Below, piece after piece: positions 53,113 to 64,000 of a stretch of 64,000 nucleotides of DNA. A program made the position numbers and the translations under genes. Under the pieces are notes generated by a model. The model did not search any database and had not been told where the DNA came from. It worked only from the letters and a program-made list of their open reading frames with translations. The number at the start of each line of letters is the position of its first letter. Position 1 is the stretch's first letter. This DNA is from Astropecten irregularis (taxonomy: Eukaryota; Echinodermata; Asteroidea; Paxillosida; Astropectinidae), in contig OZ020252.1 in assembly GCA_963971285.1 (NCBI GenBank), forward strand, positions 11,321,662 through 11,385,661, read 5' to 3'.

Positions 53113-55358
53113 CTGCAAAATAATCAAGCAAAACAGCATTGTGTTTGTTTCACATGACCATGCATGAAAACCAGTGCTAGATGAATCGAGTCCTGATTTT
53201 TAATGACTTAGACTTGGAAAGTAAGGACTTGGGCTCGGACTCAAAAATTAATTTGGACATGGTTTTCTCAAGGAAAACAAAGTTTGTAAAAACTCAAGAC
53301 TTTTACATTTATTTTACCGCAATTTCATGTCATGGACACTGGAGTCTTGAATTTTGGTCATGCCGCAACAATGCTCTACATTATGTATCACGTAAACAGA
53401 GCTAATGTACAATGCATGGTACTCCATCGGGTCAGAGCTCAACAAATTGATAAAATAACTGGTAGCCCACCGGACTACCACACCTTGAATTGAAATCTGG
53501 TAGCCCAGTGCTTTAAACTGGTAGTCCTACCATTCACCCATTTAAAACAAAAATATGTAAAACAGATTCAAACTTAGTACAAATAGGCCTATGAGGGTAA
53601 AGCTGAAACTTCAACAACAATATTCAACAGCACACCCTCTCAATTTGGCAATATACACGGCGTGGTGCGGCCTCGGGAAGTATTAAAATGTATTTGATAT
53701 AGATGGTACCAGCAGCATTAAAAGATGGCGTCTTTTTCCGACGAGAGTGCATGTGTAAAGGAGGAATCTACATTCGTACGTTGAAATTATGTTGTTAGAA
53801 TGTCATGACTTTGGGGCCTCGTTATTGTTTTAGAATCTGTACCATGATTATTGAGTCAGAGTCATGGAAAAAAGAGAAACAGTAAGTTAATACATTCATT
53901 AAAAAATATAATAAGTATGTGTAATTCATTGCGAAAAAATGGTAGTCCGGCGGGCTCGTGCAACGGAAACTCTGGTTGCCCGGTAGCCTCGCGTGGTTTT
54001 CCCAGGTTTTTTTGGAAGTGATTTACCGTAGTTTACATGATGCATCAGGAGATAAAGCATCCATTATAACCATAACCAATTAAACATGTTAAAAGGGAAA
54101 TCTGTACACGACAATGTGAAATGATATATGACAATACTACTACTACTAATCTACATGATTTTCATTTTCAGCTGTAGTGCTTGTGCAATAACTGAAGCAC
54201 TAGATAGACTCATTGTCATATTTATAATATTATATAAGGGCCAGTGTGATGGGTTGGATGCAACTGGAACCTGGCTTGCCTAAGCAAGTCTTCAGAGGCC
54301 CTATGAGGACATCTTGAAAAGACAACATTCAAGGAATCACTTTCTGGTACATGTACTGAATACCTTCAGGTTCAATAGCGTTCCGCACTAATGACGTCAC
54401 ACCATGCATGCACGCGCACAACAATCTTTGTCTGTGGTTCGGTGCTATTTTTAGCGCAAGTGCGCAGCGCTTTTTCCTGCAGCAAAGACTAGTATTCATC
54501 AGGACACCAAGCAAATGCATGCTTTTTATCCGAACCCCAACAAATATAACACATTCCATTGGAGCTTATTCCTCAATATAGCACAAAGGTGTGACTATGA
54601 GGTTTCATACTGTCATAGAGGTACTGCAGGGTAAAGGAGAAAGAGACACAATGGAAAAATTAAGATAACATTAAAGGACACTGCTTATGTGTTGCCTTTT
54701 GTTGTAAAAAAAAGAGGACAAAATGTGCATGTACCAATCAGGAAAAATGTCATACAATCCTCAATTTTTAAGTGCCCAACAAAATTTCAATGGAATCTTG
54801 TAGAGGGAGGCCTGTTCTGTCAAGCAGATGTTGGTTCTTGAAATTTTGCAATGATGTTTTTTTGTAAAAAGGTCAAAGGTTATATTTTTTTATTTTATGA
54901 TGGAGTTACTTAGAGCATCTAATTCTGGTCATTTTGATACCAAATGCGTGCATATTGTCGCGTGGCGGTCGGTGGGGGCGCTGTCTCGCTACTCGTGTCA
55001 GCCTTCTCCTACCGATCTGATCACCGTGTGACAAATAAATTTATCTTTATATCTTCCCCAGTCCGTTGGGTTGAAATATACAACCAGGCAGTCTACTGAT
55101 TATTGGAGACCTGTCGACTAACTCAATGATTCCACAATAACGCTCTCAGTTAACAGTTCCAAACAATATTTATTCTCAACATGCATCAATGACAACAATA
55201 TTATTATTTAATGAAAGAATAAAGAACCTCTCGCTGACACTATAATGTATTCATCGCCTGTGTTCTCTATATACCGATTTAAACTCTCTCTGTGTGTTTA
55301 CGAAATGCCTTAGTGAATTAGTACATTAAATCTGTTACTCCTGTAGTACATTAAACCT
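53113..55358. other. Region upstream of the first exon found
   Basis: 53172-53400 looks like a decayed end of the CGAGTC-type elements (CAGTGCTAGATGAATCGAGTCC in part). 53460-53530 and 53940-53990 repeat GGTAGTCC/GGTAGCCC words. I searched for a minus-strand exon ending in a Glu-rich DIP2 start and a phase-1 donor and did not find one. Confidence 0.4.
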
Positions 55359-55838
55359 GTTACTCCGCCAGACCCAGACTGGATTATCTCAGCTTCCGGC
55401 TGAACTAGTATTACTCCGCCAGTCCCAGACTGGATTATCTCAGCTTCCGGCTGAACTAGTATTACTCCACCAGTCCCAGACTGGATTATCTCAGCTTCCG
55501 GCTGAACTAGTATTACTCCGCCAGTCCCAGACTGGATTATCTCAGCTTCCGGCTGAACTAGTATTACTCCGCCAGTCCCAGACTGGATTATCTCAGCTTC
55601 CGGCTGAACTAGTATTACTCCGCCAGTCCCAGACTGGATTATCTCAGCTTCCGGCTGAACTAGTATTACTCCGCCAGTCCCAGACTGGATTATCTCAGCT
55701 TCCGGCTGAACTAGTATTACTCCGCCAGTCCCAGACTGGATTATCTCAGCTTCCGGCTGAACTAGTATTACTCCGCCAGTCCCAGACTGGATTATCTCAG
55801 CTTCTGTCTGAACTAGTATTACTCCGCCAGTCCCCCAG
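55359..55838. repeat. 51-bp tandem repeat, nine copies
   Basis: GGATTATCTCAGCTTCCGGC recurs at 55381 and then every 51 bp to 55789, with only a few changes. Each unit contains two short inverted repeats, AGTC-CCA-GACT and TCAGC-TTCCG-GCTGA. Confidence 0.96.
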
Positions 55839-56180
55839 GTTGATTAGTAGAACAGTTACTATACGAACATCGTAGTGAATACATCAACTGGTAGTATAGC
55901 ACCCCGTTCCCCTATACCTGTTCCTGACTAAAACTAATACGACTCCGCCGATTACTAGATTGCTACTCCGCCTGCCTCCCGGGTTGGTTATACAACAGTC
56001 ACCATACGAACATCGCAGTGTACACGTCAACTGGTAGTATGGCACCCCGCTCTTCCCCTACCCGTTAGACTACGGACTCCGCCGTTCCCCAAAATGCGGA
56101 GTAAACCAACATCTATTGCTTGGTGAGTTGCTGCCGCTGTCCCGGTTACCTGTGTGTACCAGACAGCGTACTTTCAGCAA
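55839..56180. repeat. Diverged duplicated segment after the 51-bp array
   Basis: The stretch with ATACGAACATCGTAGTG and ATCAACTGGTAGTATAGCAC (about 55858-55905) recurs at about 55996-56048 with changes; ACTCCGCC words continue between. A 34-bp block starting CCTGTGTGTACCAGACAGCG occurs at 56149 and again at 56489. Confidence 0.7.
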
Positions 56181-58158
56181 CTCGCTCAATATAATTATAA
56201 TTTATTAACCCCGAACCAGACCCTATAAATTATCATTCACACTAGCCCACTGTCGTAGTGAATATTAACCACAACGTACATTATACACAAGCCTAAATAT
56301 AGTCAACAATACACACGATAAAATGCACTCCAAATCTCTCTATATTATCGTTCTTAGAATATCATCTTCCAATACAGAGCTGGCCTAATTATAGTCAATG
56401 AGAAAATGATCTCACATTCAGTGACAAATAGTTTCAATGAACAATATTTATATAAATTTACTTCAAATAATAATGCATCGGAAACTAACCTGTGTGTACC
56501 AGACAGCGTACTTTCAGCAACTAGTGAGATTAAGCAAAGTTTCCTTAATTAATCATAGCTAAAAACCCAAACCCATTCCTATTGGTCTAAAGTCTAATGC
56601 GTCAGCCAAAATTCCCGCGCTCCGAATGAAACCATCAATACTTTCAATTCCTTAAACAAAGCACTTAATTATAGTCAGAGTATTTCATTATACAGAAATA
56701 AATATCTGTAGAAGAACAGATAATAACCTGACTTATATTTCGTTCCCTTAATTTGGTAAATTATATTAGAATGAATAATTAAGTTACGTATCACGGAACG
56801 AGGCCAAAGGTCAACTTATGTCAGCTCAAATTACGTACAATAATGGATTACACAGTGTATAAAATAAAACAGCGTTGAAGTTAAACGGAGATGTTCGACG
56901 GTACTGGGACTAAATGTGAGCTTTATAGAAATACAGAAGTTTGGAATTATGCTTGAATTTATAATTAAGTCATCTTAATAACTATACCAGAAAGTGAGAA
57001 AATAAGTGAGACAAAGATCAACGTGAGCCCCGTCTCACGTTACAATATAATAAAGATTGTAGATCAAGACTGTATACATAAATCCACTCACGGAAAATCT
57101 ACTTGCGGTCAATATGACAGCTATCAAAATACACAATAAAATACAAGTATTCTGGGGTTTTCATCAAATTTGAAAACATTAACTTAAAAATATATATTGA
57201 GTATATTATATTATAATAATATATTTACAAATTTGCAATTCAAAATTTTTTCATTTTTTTTAATGTCAAAGACTGTATGTGAAAATGATTAAATGAGAAG
57301 ACATGATTGAATCAGACTCCTGCTCGCGGCGACAGCATATTCAAAAACATGGTGACGTATAGGCACGCAATTTCAAGAGTTGAAGGCTCTCTCATCACAG
57401 TTTTCACAAAGGGACTAATTTGGCAAAATCATTTTATTTTTTCAAATTTCTTGGGTTTTTTTGGCCGAAATGGATTAAGGGTATTGTAATGGACATCTTG
57501 CGAAATTGTTTTGTCACAATCAGATGAAATCAGTGAGATCATGATTATACAAAATCAAAGGTCAATTATCGGCTAAACGAATTATAAAAAATGCATGTTG
57601 TTTTATCAGGGGCAAATTCAGTGCATATATATGCAATTTTTAATTATCACAAAGGGGCGAATGTGCGTGTTTGTATAGGGGAGATTTGGGGAAAATTGCC
57701 AATTTGTGGATGTTTTCGTTTTTACAAAGGGACAAATATCATTGAGTGCTAATTATACCGCAATCTTAATGGTCTATCAACTGTTAATTAGTAAATTTTC
57801 AGCTTGAAACCAGTATAAAAAAATTAACCAACATGTACTAAAAGTACCGGTACCCTAGGTGAAATCATCAATTTTAAAAGGAACCAACTTCAAAGCCGAT
57901 TTTCCCAAACTATGTTTTAACGCGCTGTGGGCAGATTCGTTTCTTTGTGAAAAAGATGACGATATATGTATCAAACGGACACTTCCAATCATCATCACCA
58001 TATACTTTGCACCTCCTAAAACATTTTAAAAGCATTTGGCCTACTTTACATGAGTGTACAACCAGTCAACGGCAACCACAAAATAATTTCAAATTTTTAA
58101 GAAAGCAGTAATTTACATCTTACACAGGTATTAGACCGGCAGCCCAGAGCATTTTGAT
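56181..58158. other. AT-rich intergenic or intron-1 DNA
   Basis: Beyond the second copy of the 34-bp block (about 56489-56522) no gene, microsatellite or clear element is seen. Loose repeats of CACAAAGGGRC occur at 57408, 57648 and 57724. Confidence 0.4.
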
Positions 58159-59094
58159 CAGTGTTGTAGTGGAGTCCTCAGATCCGAGTACAGAGTACTC
58201 CGAGTACTTCAGGGTCCGAGTACTGGGCCGAGTCCAAGTACATTGCCGCGGAGTCCAAGTCCTAAGTATCAAGTCCGAGTACATTCAAGGCCGAGTACAG
58301 GGCCGAGTCTGAGTACCAAAGTTCGAGTCCCGGGCCGAGTACATGCACAAAACCAATGCACAGTACCAACAAATGCAGTTCATGACAGTCGTGTGTAAAA
58401 AATCTCTTCATTACACAACACAGTCAGCAGGTAAATTTAAAAGAACCAAAAACAACTGGCCTTTATCCTCTCTGGACTAAATCACAAGCCAAAAACAATT
58501 TGGATCTTAGGGTGAGATCAAAACTCCAGATGTTTTCTTTAAAAAAAAGTGGGCACTGTAAGGGACTGGATATTTGCTGTATCTTCCTTGATATTTTTGC
58601 CCATAAATCACAATTTTAATATGTACCGATTGAGAATGTACCATGGACTGTACATGTACATATAGTGCATCATTTTGACCCAACCATAATTGGGCATTGG
58701 GCCCGACATCCCAATTCGGGCCGCGCTAACAACTAACTCCACTACATGTATCTCTGTGCTCTTTGCACATGCATGCACTCACACTGTACCCAGGGCAAGG
58801 AAAGCCTCTAGGCTTGTACATGTTATAATTAAATGGATATCGTGCTACCAAGCTTACGATATGTTCGAGGTTGAGCAATGTCATCGAAGATTTTTTTTTT
58901 TTCAGAAATTGTCGAGTACTGGGATCGAGTACCGAGTACTTAACATCGAGTACGTCAAAAATCCAAGTACATCGGATCGAGTACGGGCCAAGTACATTTT
59001 GTTTTCGGGTACTTTTAATCGAGTACGGGCCAAGTACTATGGTGGACTCGAGTTGTACTCGAGTACGAGTACGAGTACGAGTACTACAACACTG
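58159..59094. mobile_element. hAT-like non-autonomous element, 8-bp TSD ATTTTGAT
   Basis: CAGTGTTGTAGT at the left and ACTACAACACTG at the right are perfect 12-bp inverted ends. ATTTTGAT lies at 58151-58158 and again at 59095-59102. Both subterminal zones are crowded with CGAGTAC. CAGNG ends plus 8-bp TSD are the hAT signature. The open frames inside come from the CGAGTA repeats. Confidence 0.9.
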
Positions 59095-59169
59095 ATTTTG
59101 ATCAAACGAACAAGGTACCGATATCTGAACACATGAGCTTTTATGGTGTAATGTATCATACATGTACAT

Positions 59170-60186
59170 CAGAGTTGTAACGAGTCACTGTTTTTTGTGA
59201 CTCGAGTCGAGTCGAGTCATTTTAAAGAAGTGACTCGAGTCGAGTCGAGTCATTTGGTCATGAGTGTCGAGTCGAATCGAGTCGAGTCACAGTGTGTAGT
59301 CGAGTCGATACGAGTCGAGTCAATTATTTAGATCGAGTCAATTCGAGTCACAAATATTTAGAAATAAACAAACACCAAGAGACTGGAATTTGTTTGCTTA
59401 GTTTTTTTATTTATCATTCTGAGTGTGCACAATCAAATTCTCCAGGTCGTCAGGAAAAGTTTGCATAAAACGGTAGATAAACGTACTTAATAAAAGTCTG
59501 AAAGTTTACACATGAAGTACGACTGCAGGTAACGACCCCTGTTCATGCTGTTGTACGTATGCAATGGAACACATGGCACCAGTTTATTATGAAGATCCAA
59601 ATACCTGATATAATGTTGTATGATACCCAATCACGGTACGGTTTCCATCGTGGATCACAGTTGTGAAACTTTAGTCTGGTTTCGTGGATTTACAAAACCA
59701 CAAGATAGTGCTAGTGGAAGTGAGTACATAACGCGACATGGCGACATGGTGTATGTTTGTCGCTAGACTGGTTCCCTTCCCGATGGCCAATACACAAATT
59801 TGAGTGACGTAGATGTGAGGAGATAACGGTAGGGAACGGGAACCAGTGTAATTTGATGCATATGTACCGTATGCATCATGCATGGAAGCTGATACTTCTA
59901 TACCCCATGTATACAAACTCGCGATGCGCGTAAGTTCAAATAAAGTATTTCGCAAAGTTTTATTTTTGAGGGGTGGGAAGGGGGGACTCGAGTCATTATT
60001 AGCCTTACTCGAGTCGAGTGGAGTCATTCTGATGAGAGACTCGAGTCGAGTCGAGTAATTTGCTCGCAATGACTCGAGTCGAGTCGAGTCATTTAGCCTT
60101 CGGGACTCGAGTCGAGTCGAGTCGCCAAAAAATGTGACTCGAGTCAGACTCGAGTCGAGTCATTGACTCGAGTCATTACAACTCTG
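59170..60186. mobile_element. hAT-like non-autonomous element, 8-bp TSD ATGTACAT
   Basis: CAGAGTTGTAACGAGTCAC at the left and GACTCGAGTCATTACAACTCTG-type right end (20-base core CTCGAGTCATTACAACTCTG). ATGTACAT at 59162-59169 and 60187-60194. Subterminal arrays of GACTCGAGTCGAGTC cover about 150 bp on each side. The centre is unrelated, non-coding AT-rich DNA. Confidence 0.9.
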
Positions 60187-60201
60187 ATGTACATAAATAT
60201 A

Positions 60202-61886
60202 CAGTCGAACCTCGTTAATACGAGGTCGCCGGGACTTACCGAAAATGCTCGTATTAAGCGGGGCCTCGTATTATGCGGGATCCATATTTTGTCAACCAAA
60301 ATGCACGTGTGTGCAGTACACTGCACATACAGCATGCACTATTCCTCCGGTAACCCAAGTTACGTATCAATTCCGTGTTAAAATTTTAGAAGTACTTTAT
60401 AAATGTGCTTGATAAATTTCATTTTGTTGAATTGTCACGGTTGTAAAAGGGATTTCATTACAATATGTAAGAATAATAAAAACCAAGTAAATAAAAATAA
60501 TGCAACACGAAAACGACATGAAAATTGCGAGTGGATGACAGCGACGAACGTTACCACCGCACGTTCAGACAAGTTGGTTGCCAAACAATGTGTGCAGTAT
60601 GAAGCAATTTGTGCACGGCAGGGAACCAGTGATATTTTTATGGACACGAGAGGGCGCCATTTTAACTTAAATTAATAAGTGCGTTCGTGGTTTTTTGGGG
60701 TTTTTTTGACACGGATTATTTTTTTTAAGATGTCGGGTTTTTTGGCAGTCCAACATCTGTCTTTTTACCCCTTCCCTTCATGTAGCCAATCACAAAATTT
60801 GCGCTATGTCGGTACTTCATAACGGTGACCAATGCGGAAGCTTTGCATGAACGAAACCCATGCTGCAGTGCAGTTTAAGCCCACCGCACACTATACGATC
60901 CGACATTCCGACTAGGACCCGACTGGTTTTTGGAAGGATCGCAAAGCATTCTGGGAGTCTTAACAGTGATTGTTCCCAGTCGCAGACCCACTTTGATGGC
61001 CAGTCGGCAAGATTCGACTGTCGAATCACGGTTAAGACTCCCAGAATGCTTTGCGATCCTTTCAAAAACCAGTCGGGTCGTAGTCGGATCGTATAGTGTG
61101 CGGTGGGCTTTAGCCACAGTGTATCCGATCACGTGCATGGTGACCACGTGTATCTGTAACATCGGCCGATCGGTCGGGCCGCAGTCGGATCGTATCGGTC
61201 CGTTCATGGAATATTATTTTGTTCGGATACATGTTGGTTACACTTTGAAAAATTTGTTGTGACCAAAATCCTTCTTACACGTCATCAGCAAGGTAAAATT
61301 GTCTGGAAATTAGCGTGGACTTTGTTTGATTTTTGAAAAAAAAATGAAGAAGTTTTTCTCCTTACGAAAACGAATCGACAAAATGGAAGACCTCGCCGTT
61401 TTCCTCGGGCGGGTTTTGACTTTCGTGACGGCCAAAAAACCCACGTGGATCACGCTCAATAAAAGAAAATACTATGGGCCGTACGTTGTCTGCTTTTTGT
61501 TTACACTTTCCACTGGGCAAGCCGCTGGTAAAACCGCAGGAGGGGATTAGTGGGCATTAGCGGTGAATTTAGCTTTCGGTAACATGAAACAACGACGACT
61601 TTTGATGGTGGTGGGATTTTCTTAATCTGTACAAAGAAATCCGAAAATCGATTCTAAAAGAAGCCTGATTAAAAAATCCTCGTATTAAATGGGTTGTTTA
61701 CAATGACTTCCACGCAACTGGGTCAGCCAAAAACGCTCGTATTAAAAGGTTTTTCGTATTATCAGTGCTCGTATTAAGCAAATATTTCCCCATAGAAACG
61801 TGCACAACTCGGTCGGGACCGGCGTGAAATGCTCGTCTTAACCGAGATCTCGTCTTAAGAGAGCTCGTATTAATGAGGTTCGACTG
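60202..61886. mobile_element. TA-flanked pogo/mariner-like element, copy 2
   Basis: CAGTCGAACCTCGTTAATAC to GTATTAATGAGGTTCGACTG with TA at 60200-60201 and 61887-61888. Aligns along its length with 29873-31174, plus a nested 232-bp insert and a few smaller indels. It begins 7 bases after the TSD of the neighbouring hAT-like element. No transposase. Confidence 0.88.
60878..61109. mobile_element. Harbinger-like palindromic MITE nested in copy 2, TTA duplication
   Basis: AGCCCACCGCACACTATACG and CGTATAGTGTGCGGTGGGCT are perfect inverted ends, and complementarity extends over most of the 232 bp. TTA flanks at 60875-60877 and 61110-61112. Copy 1 of the host has the uninterrupted site CTGCAGTTTAGCC at 30422-30434. 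Mirror frames on both strands follow from the palindrome. Confidence 0.93.
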
Positions 61887-61940
61887 TATATGTCTGCCGG
61901 GACCCCCCTGGGGGCATCTTAAAAAACCCAAAATTTACAT

Positions 61941-62215
61941 TAGATCAAACGAACGAGGTACCACTTCAAACCAATTTCAAATGAACAGGTACAACACAAA
62001 AAGTATGGAATGGCCCATGCCAGACAAATTTTCTGTTGCAAAGGGCCTGACAGACGTCCCAAGGGGGTCCCCAAAAAATCACGCTAGATCAAACATTAGA
62101 GGTACCACTTGAAACCAATTTCAAATGAAGAGGTACATCACCCAGAGTACAGAATGGCCCATGCCACACAAATTATCTGCTGCAAAAGGCCTGCCAGACA
62201 CCCTTAAATGTGGCC
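61941..62215. repeat. 144-bp tandem duplication
   Basis: TAGATCAAACRWWHGAGGTACC at 61941 and 62085, with the following AAACCAATTTCAAATGAA and GAATGGCCCATGCC blocks in both units. A similar ATCAAACGAACAAGGTACC stands at 59101, right of a hAT-like element, so this repeat may be the ground sequence the transposons landed in. Confidence 0.8.
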
Positions 62216-62228
62216 TCTTCCCATAGGC

Positions 62229-62617
62229 TCTAGTGTAAATTCTTAGCGTGTCAAATCAACCAGAGATCCCCACGTGACCCTCAGAATTACTTGAAACTTT
62301 AACATGTTTCAGTTAAGGCCAAAATAATTAAAAACAAACCAAACATTAGCTTCATACTCTTCATTGTTCCCAAGATAAAAGCCATATGAAATTTGCTCAA
62401 ACCCCCCCCCCCCCCCCCCCCTTTTAGCTCCACCCCAGCCGAGTCGCGAAAATGTGTCATCGTTCATTTTGTCAACTTTGAGAGGTCATAACTTCACACT
62501 GGTAACAGCTATTTTTGGCCTTACTGAAACATGTTAACAAAGTTTCAAGTAATTCTGAGGTTCAAGTGGGGATCTCTGGTTGATTTGACATGCTAAGAAT
62601 TTACACTAAGTAAATTT
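62229..62617. mobile_element. Fold-back repeat with a poly-C centre
   Basis: Arms 62229-62340 and 62508-62613 are complementary (TAGTGTAAATTCTTAGC and its complement at the ends, ACATGTTTCAGT inside). A run of about 20 C lies at 62402-62421. Confidence 0.8.
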
Positions 62618-63283
62618 AGCCGTGTTCCCATTGGACTTATTTTGGTTAAACTACCGCGACTTTCCTGTAAATTGACAAAATTAAGTCCAATGGGAACGCA
62701 CAGTAAACTTACGTGCCTGTCAACTTACATGATGTAAAACTAACAGCACAGCCACGGTAACTTAACAGCGGCACAAAAAAGTCCAATGGGAACACTTCCT
62801 GTATTACGTGACCAGTACATGCAGGCTGTACAGCGAGCGTGCGAAAATACTTGCACTACGGTTCCACGTCTCCTTGCTTATAGCACATGTCATCAACAAA
62901 AATTGCCTTGAAAAATTGTACATGTACGTACCGGTACGTACGTTTCTCATTCAAATACTTAAAATGTGTGTCAGATTTGGCACCGTCAGTATTTCCTCGA
63001 GATAGTACTGCGCCTTTTGAATTTGGCGACTCCATTTTCTTGTCATCTAGCTGGCGGCTAGCTTGTTTTATCGTGTGACACACTGGTCTCTTTCATGGAT
63101 ACTTTTATGAGTAGAAATTAATATTTCAGTTTTATATCTACATGCCACGTGTGTCTACTGGAAAGAAACTTATTACGGCTAATAAACTGTCCGCGGTGGT
63201 AAAGAAAAGACTATTTAAGTGGGAATGCACAGTAGACTGAAATGAATGAATGTAGCGCTAAGTTACCGTGTGCTGTGGCCGCG
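62618..63283 (+). mobile_element. Interspersed repeat, copy 2
   Basis: From 62930 it aligns with 2493-3056. Upstream it starts GTGTTCCCATTGGAC, with GTCCAATGGGAACRC repeated internally at 62683 and 62781. The right end is altered compared with copy 1. Confidence 0.6.
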
Positions 63284-63397
63284 GAAAAAAAGGCCTATTG
63301 AAACACAGTTTTACTTTCATTTTCTTACTTCTTTGTTTTCACTGTCCCCAAAACTGTACTATGATAACAAGGTACATTTTCTTTGGCTGGTCCCAAT

Positions 63398-64000
63398 AAA
63401 CAAGATAAATGAAGATAGTAACTGTAAATGCCAAGCTTCACATGACATGCCCATTCAATTTCTACAGGAGGAGCTGGTATCTTGTCACCATGCAAAGCCT
63501 CAAATCTTTCTTGTCTTATAATCTCTTCGGGTTTATGTAATTATTATACCGGTTAATCATTTTGGAAGCAAAACATATCATGGACAGCTAGTCAGTTAAT
63601 CTTTTGATACATGTACAAAAATTGTACATGTATGAATTATGCAAATGAGTATTCCGCATGTTATTTCAATCAGTATGGCATACGTTAGTACTAGTATAAT
63701 TATGGTCTACGAGGATATTTCAGAAGGAAATCCAAATAAATCAGTAAAGTCAGAGTAAGCCAGCACCAAAGCCAAACCTAAATTGGCAAAAACAAATAAG
63801 GGCATTTAGGCCCAATACACTGGACAGTTTATTTTTAATTTCTTTTTTAAATTGACCTTTATAATGAAATGAAAATTATGCATGCCCCTGATACCCGGAA
63901 AAGCTTTCCCAATAGTAATGGCAGCTCCTCCTGTAGAAATTGAATGGGCATGTCATGTGAAGCTTGGCATCTACAGTTACTATCTTCATTTATCTTGTTT
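63398..64000. mobile_element. Inverted repeat with 79-bp arms reaching the window edge
   Basis: 63398-63476 and 63922-64000 are almost perfect reverse complements (AAACAAGATAAATGAAGATA at the outer side, GGAGGAGCTG at the inner). The right arm is cut by the window, so the element may be longer. The centre (445 bp) has no recognised frame. Confidence 0.85.

Noticed and set aside
55359..55838. CRISPR-like array
   Set aside because: The 51-bp units are contiguous with no unique spacers; this is a eukaryotic tandem repeat.
58690..59169. 147-148-residue frames on both strands
   Set aside because: They arise from CGAGTAC repeats inside the hAT-like element and contain SRTRTRTRV-type low complexity, not a domain.
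60817..61262. Paired frames of 78-110 residues on both strands
   Set aside because: Mirror translations of the Harbinger-like palindrome; the frames repeat each other's sequence.

Overview
The window is a gene-sparse, repeat-rich piece of an animal nuclear genome. It has GT-AG introns, SINEs with Pol III box A and box B, inverted-repeat DNA transposons and decayed LINE pieces, and frequent ACATGTAC-type words. This fits a marine invertebrate such as an echinoderm, hemichordate or mollusc, but the sequence alone does not settle the species.

One real gene fills most of the window. It is a minus-strand homologue of DIP2 (disco-interacting protein 2), read from about 53.1 kb down to a TAA stop at 1830-1832. 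I placed 37 coding exons by translation and splice sites. All 36 introns between them are GT-AG and every phase joins cleanly, giving 4535 coding bases and 1511 residues. The order is a DMAP1-binding segment, a low-complexity serine-rich and acidic linker, a first adenylation (fatty-acyl-AMP-ligase-like) domain and a second one. Only the short first coding exon with the start Met is missing; it is probably beyond the right edge.

The introns and the 53-64 kb flank are packed with mobile DNA. A tRNA-derived SINE family recurs at 8.0-9.2, 23.0, 25.5, 26.1, 32.1, 36.1, 50.2 and 51.3 kb; at 8.4-9.2 kb it forms a tandem array with a 323-bp period. Inverted-repeat elements with readable target duplications include two hAT-like ones (58159-59094, TSD ATTTTGAT; 59170-60186, TSD ATGTACAT), two TA-flanked pogo/mariner-like copies (29873-31174; 60202-61886), TTA-flanked Harbinger-like MITEs (4445-4564, 19155-19802, 60878-61109) and a TTAA-flanked one (21444-21939). 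A LINE endonuclease fragment lies at 27.45-28.5 kb. Tandem repeats have units of 26 bp (2.3 kb), 17 bp (34 kb), 51 bp (55.4 kb) and 144 bp (62 kb).

No second host protein-coding gene, canonical tRNA or rRNA gene, or CRISPR array is supported. Remaining open frames lie in repeats or are unrecognised. The most interesting material is the transposon archaeology: nested insertions whose empty sites are preserved in sister copies, and hAT-like families whose ends carry family-specific arrays of short motifs.
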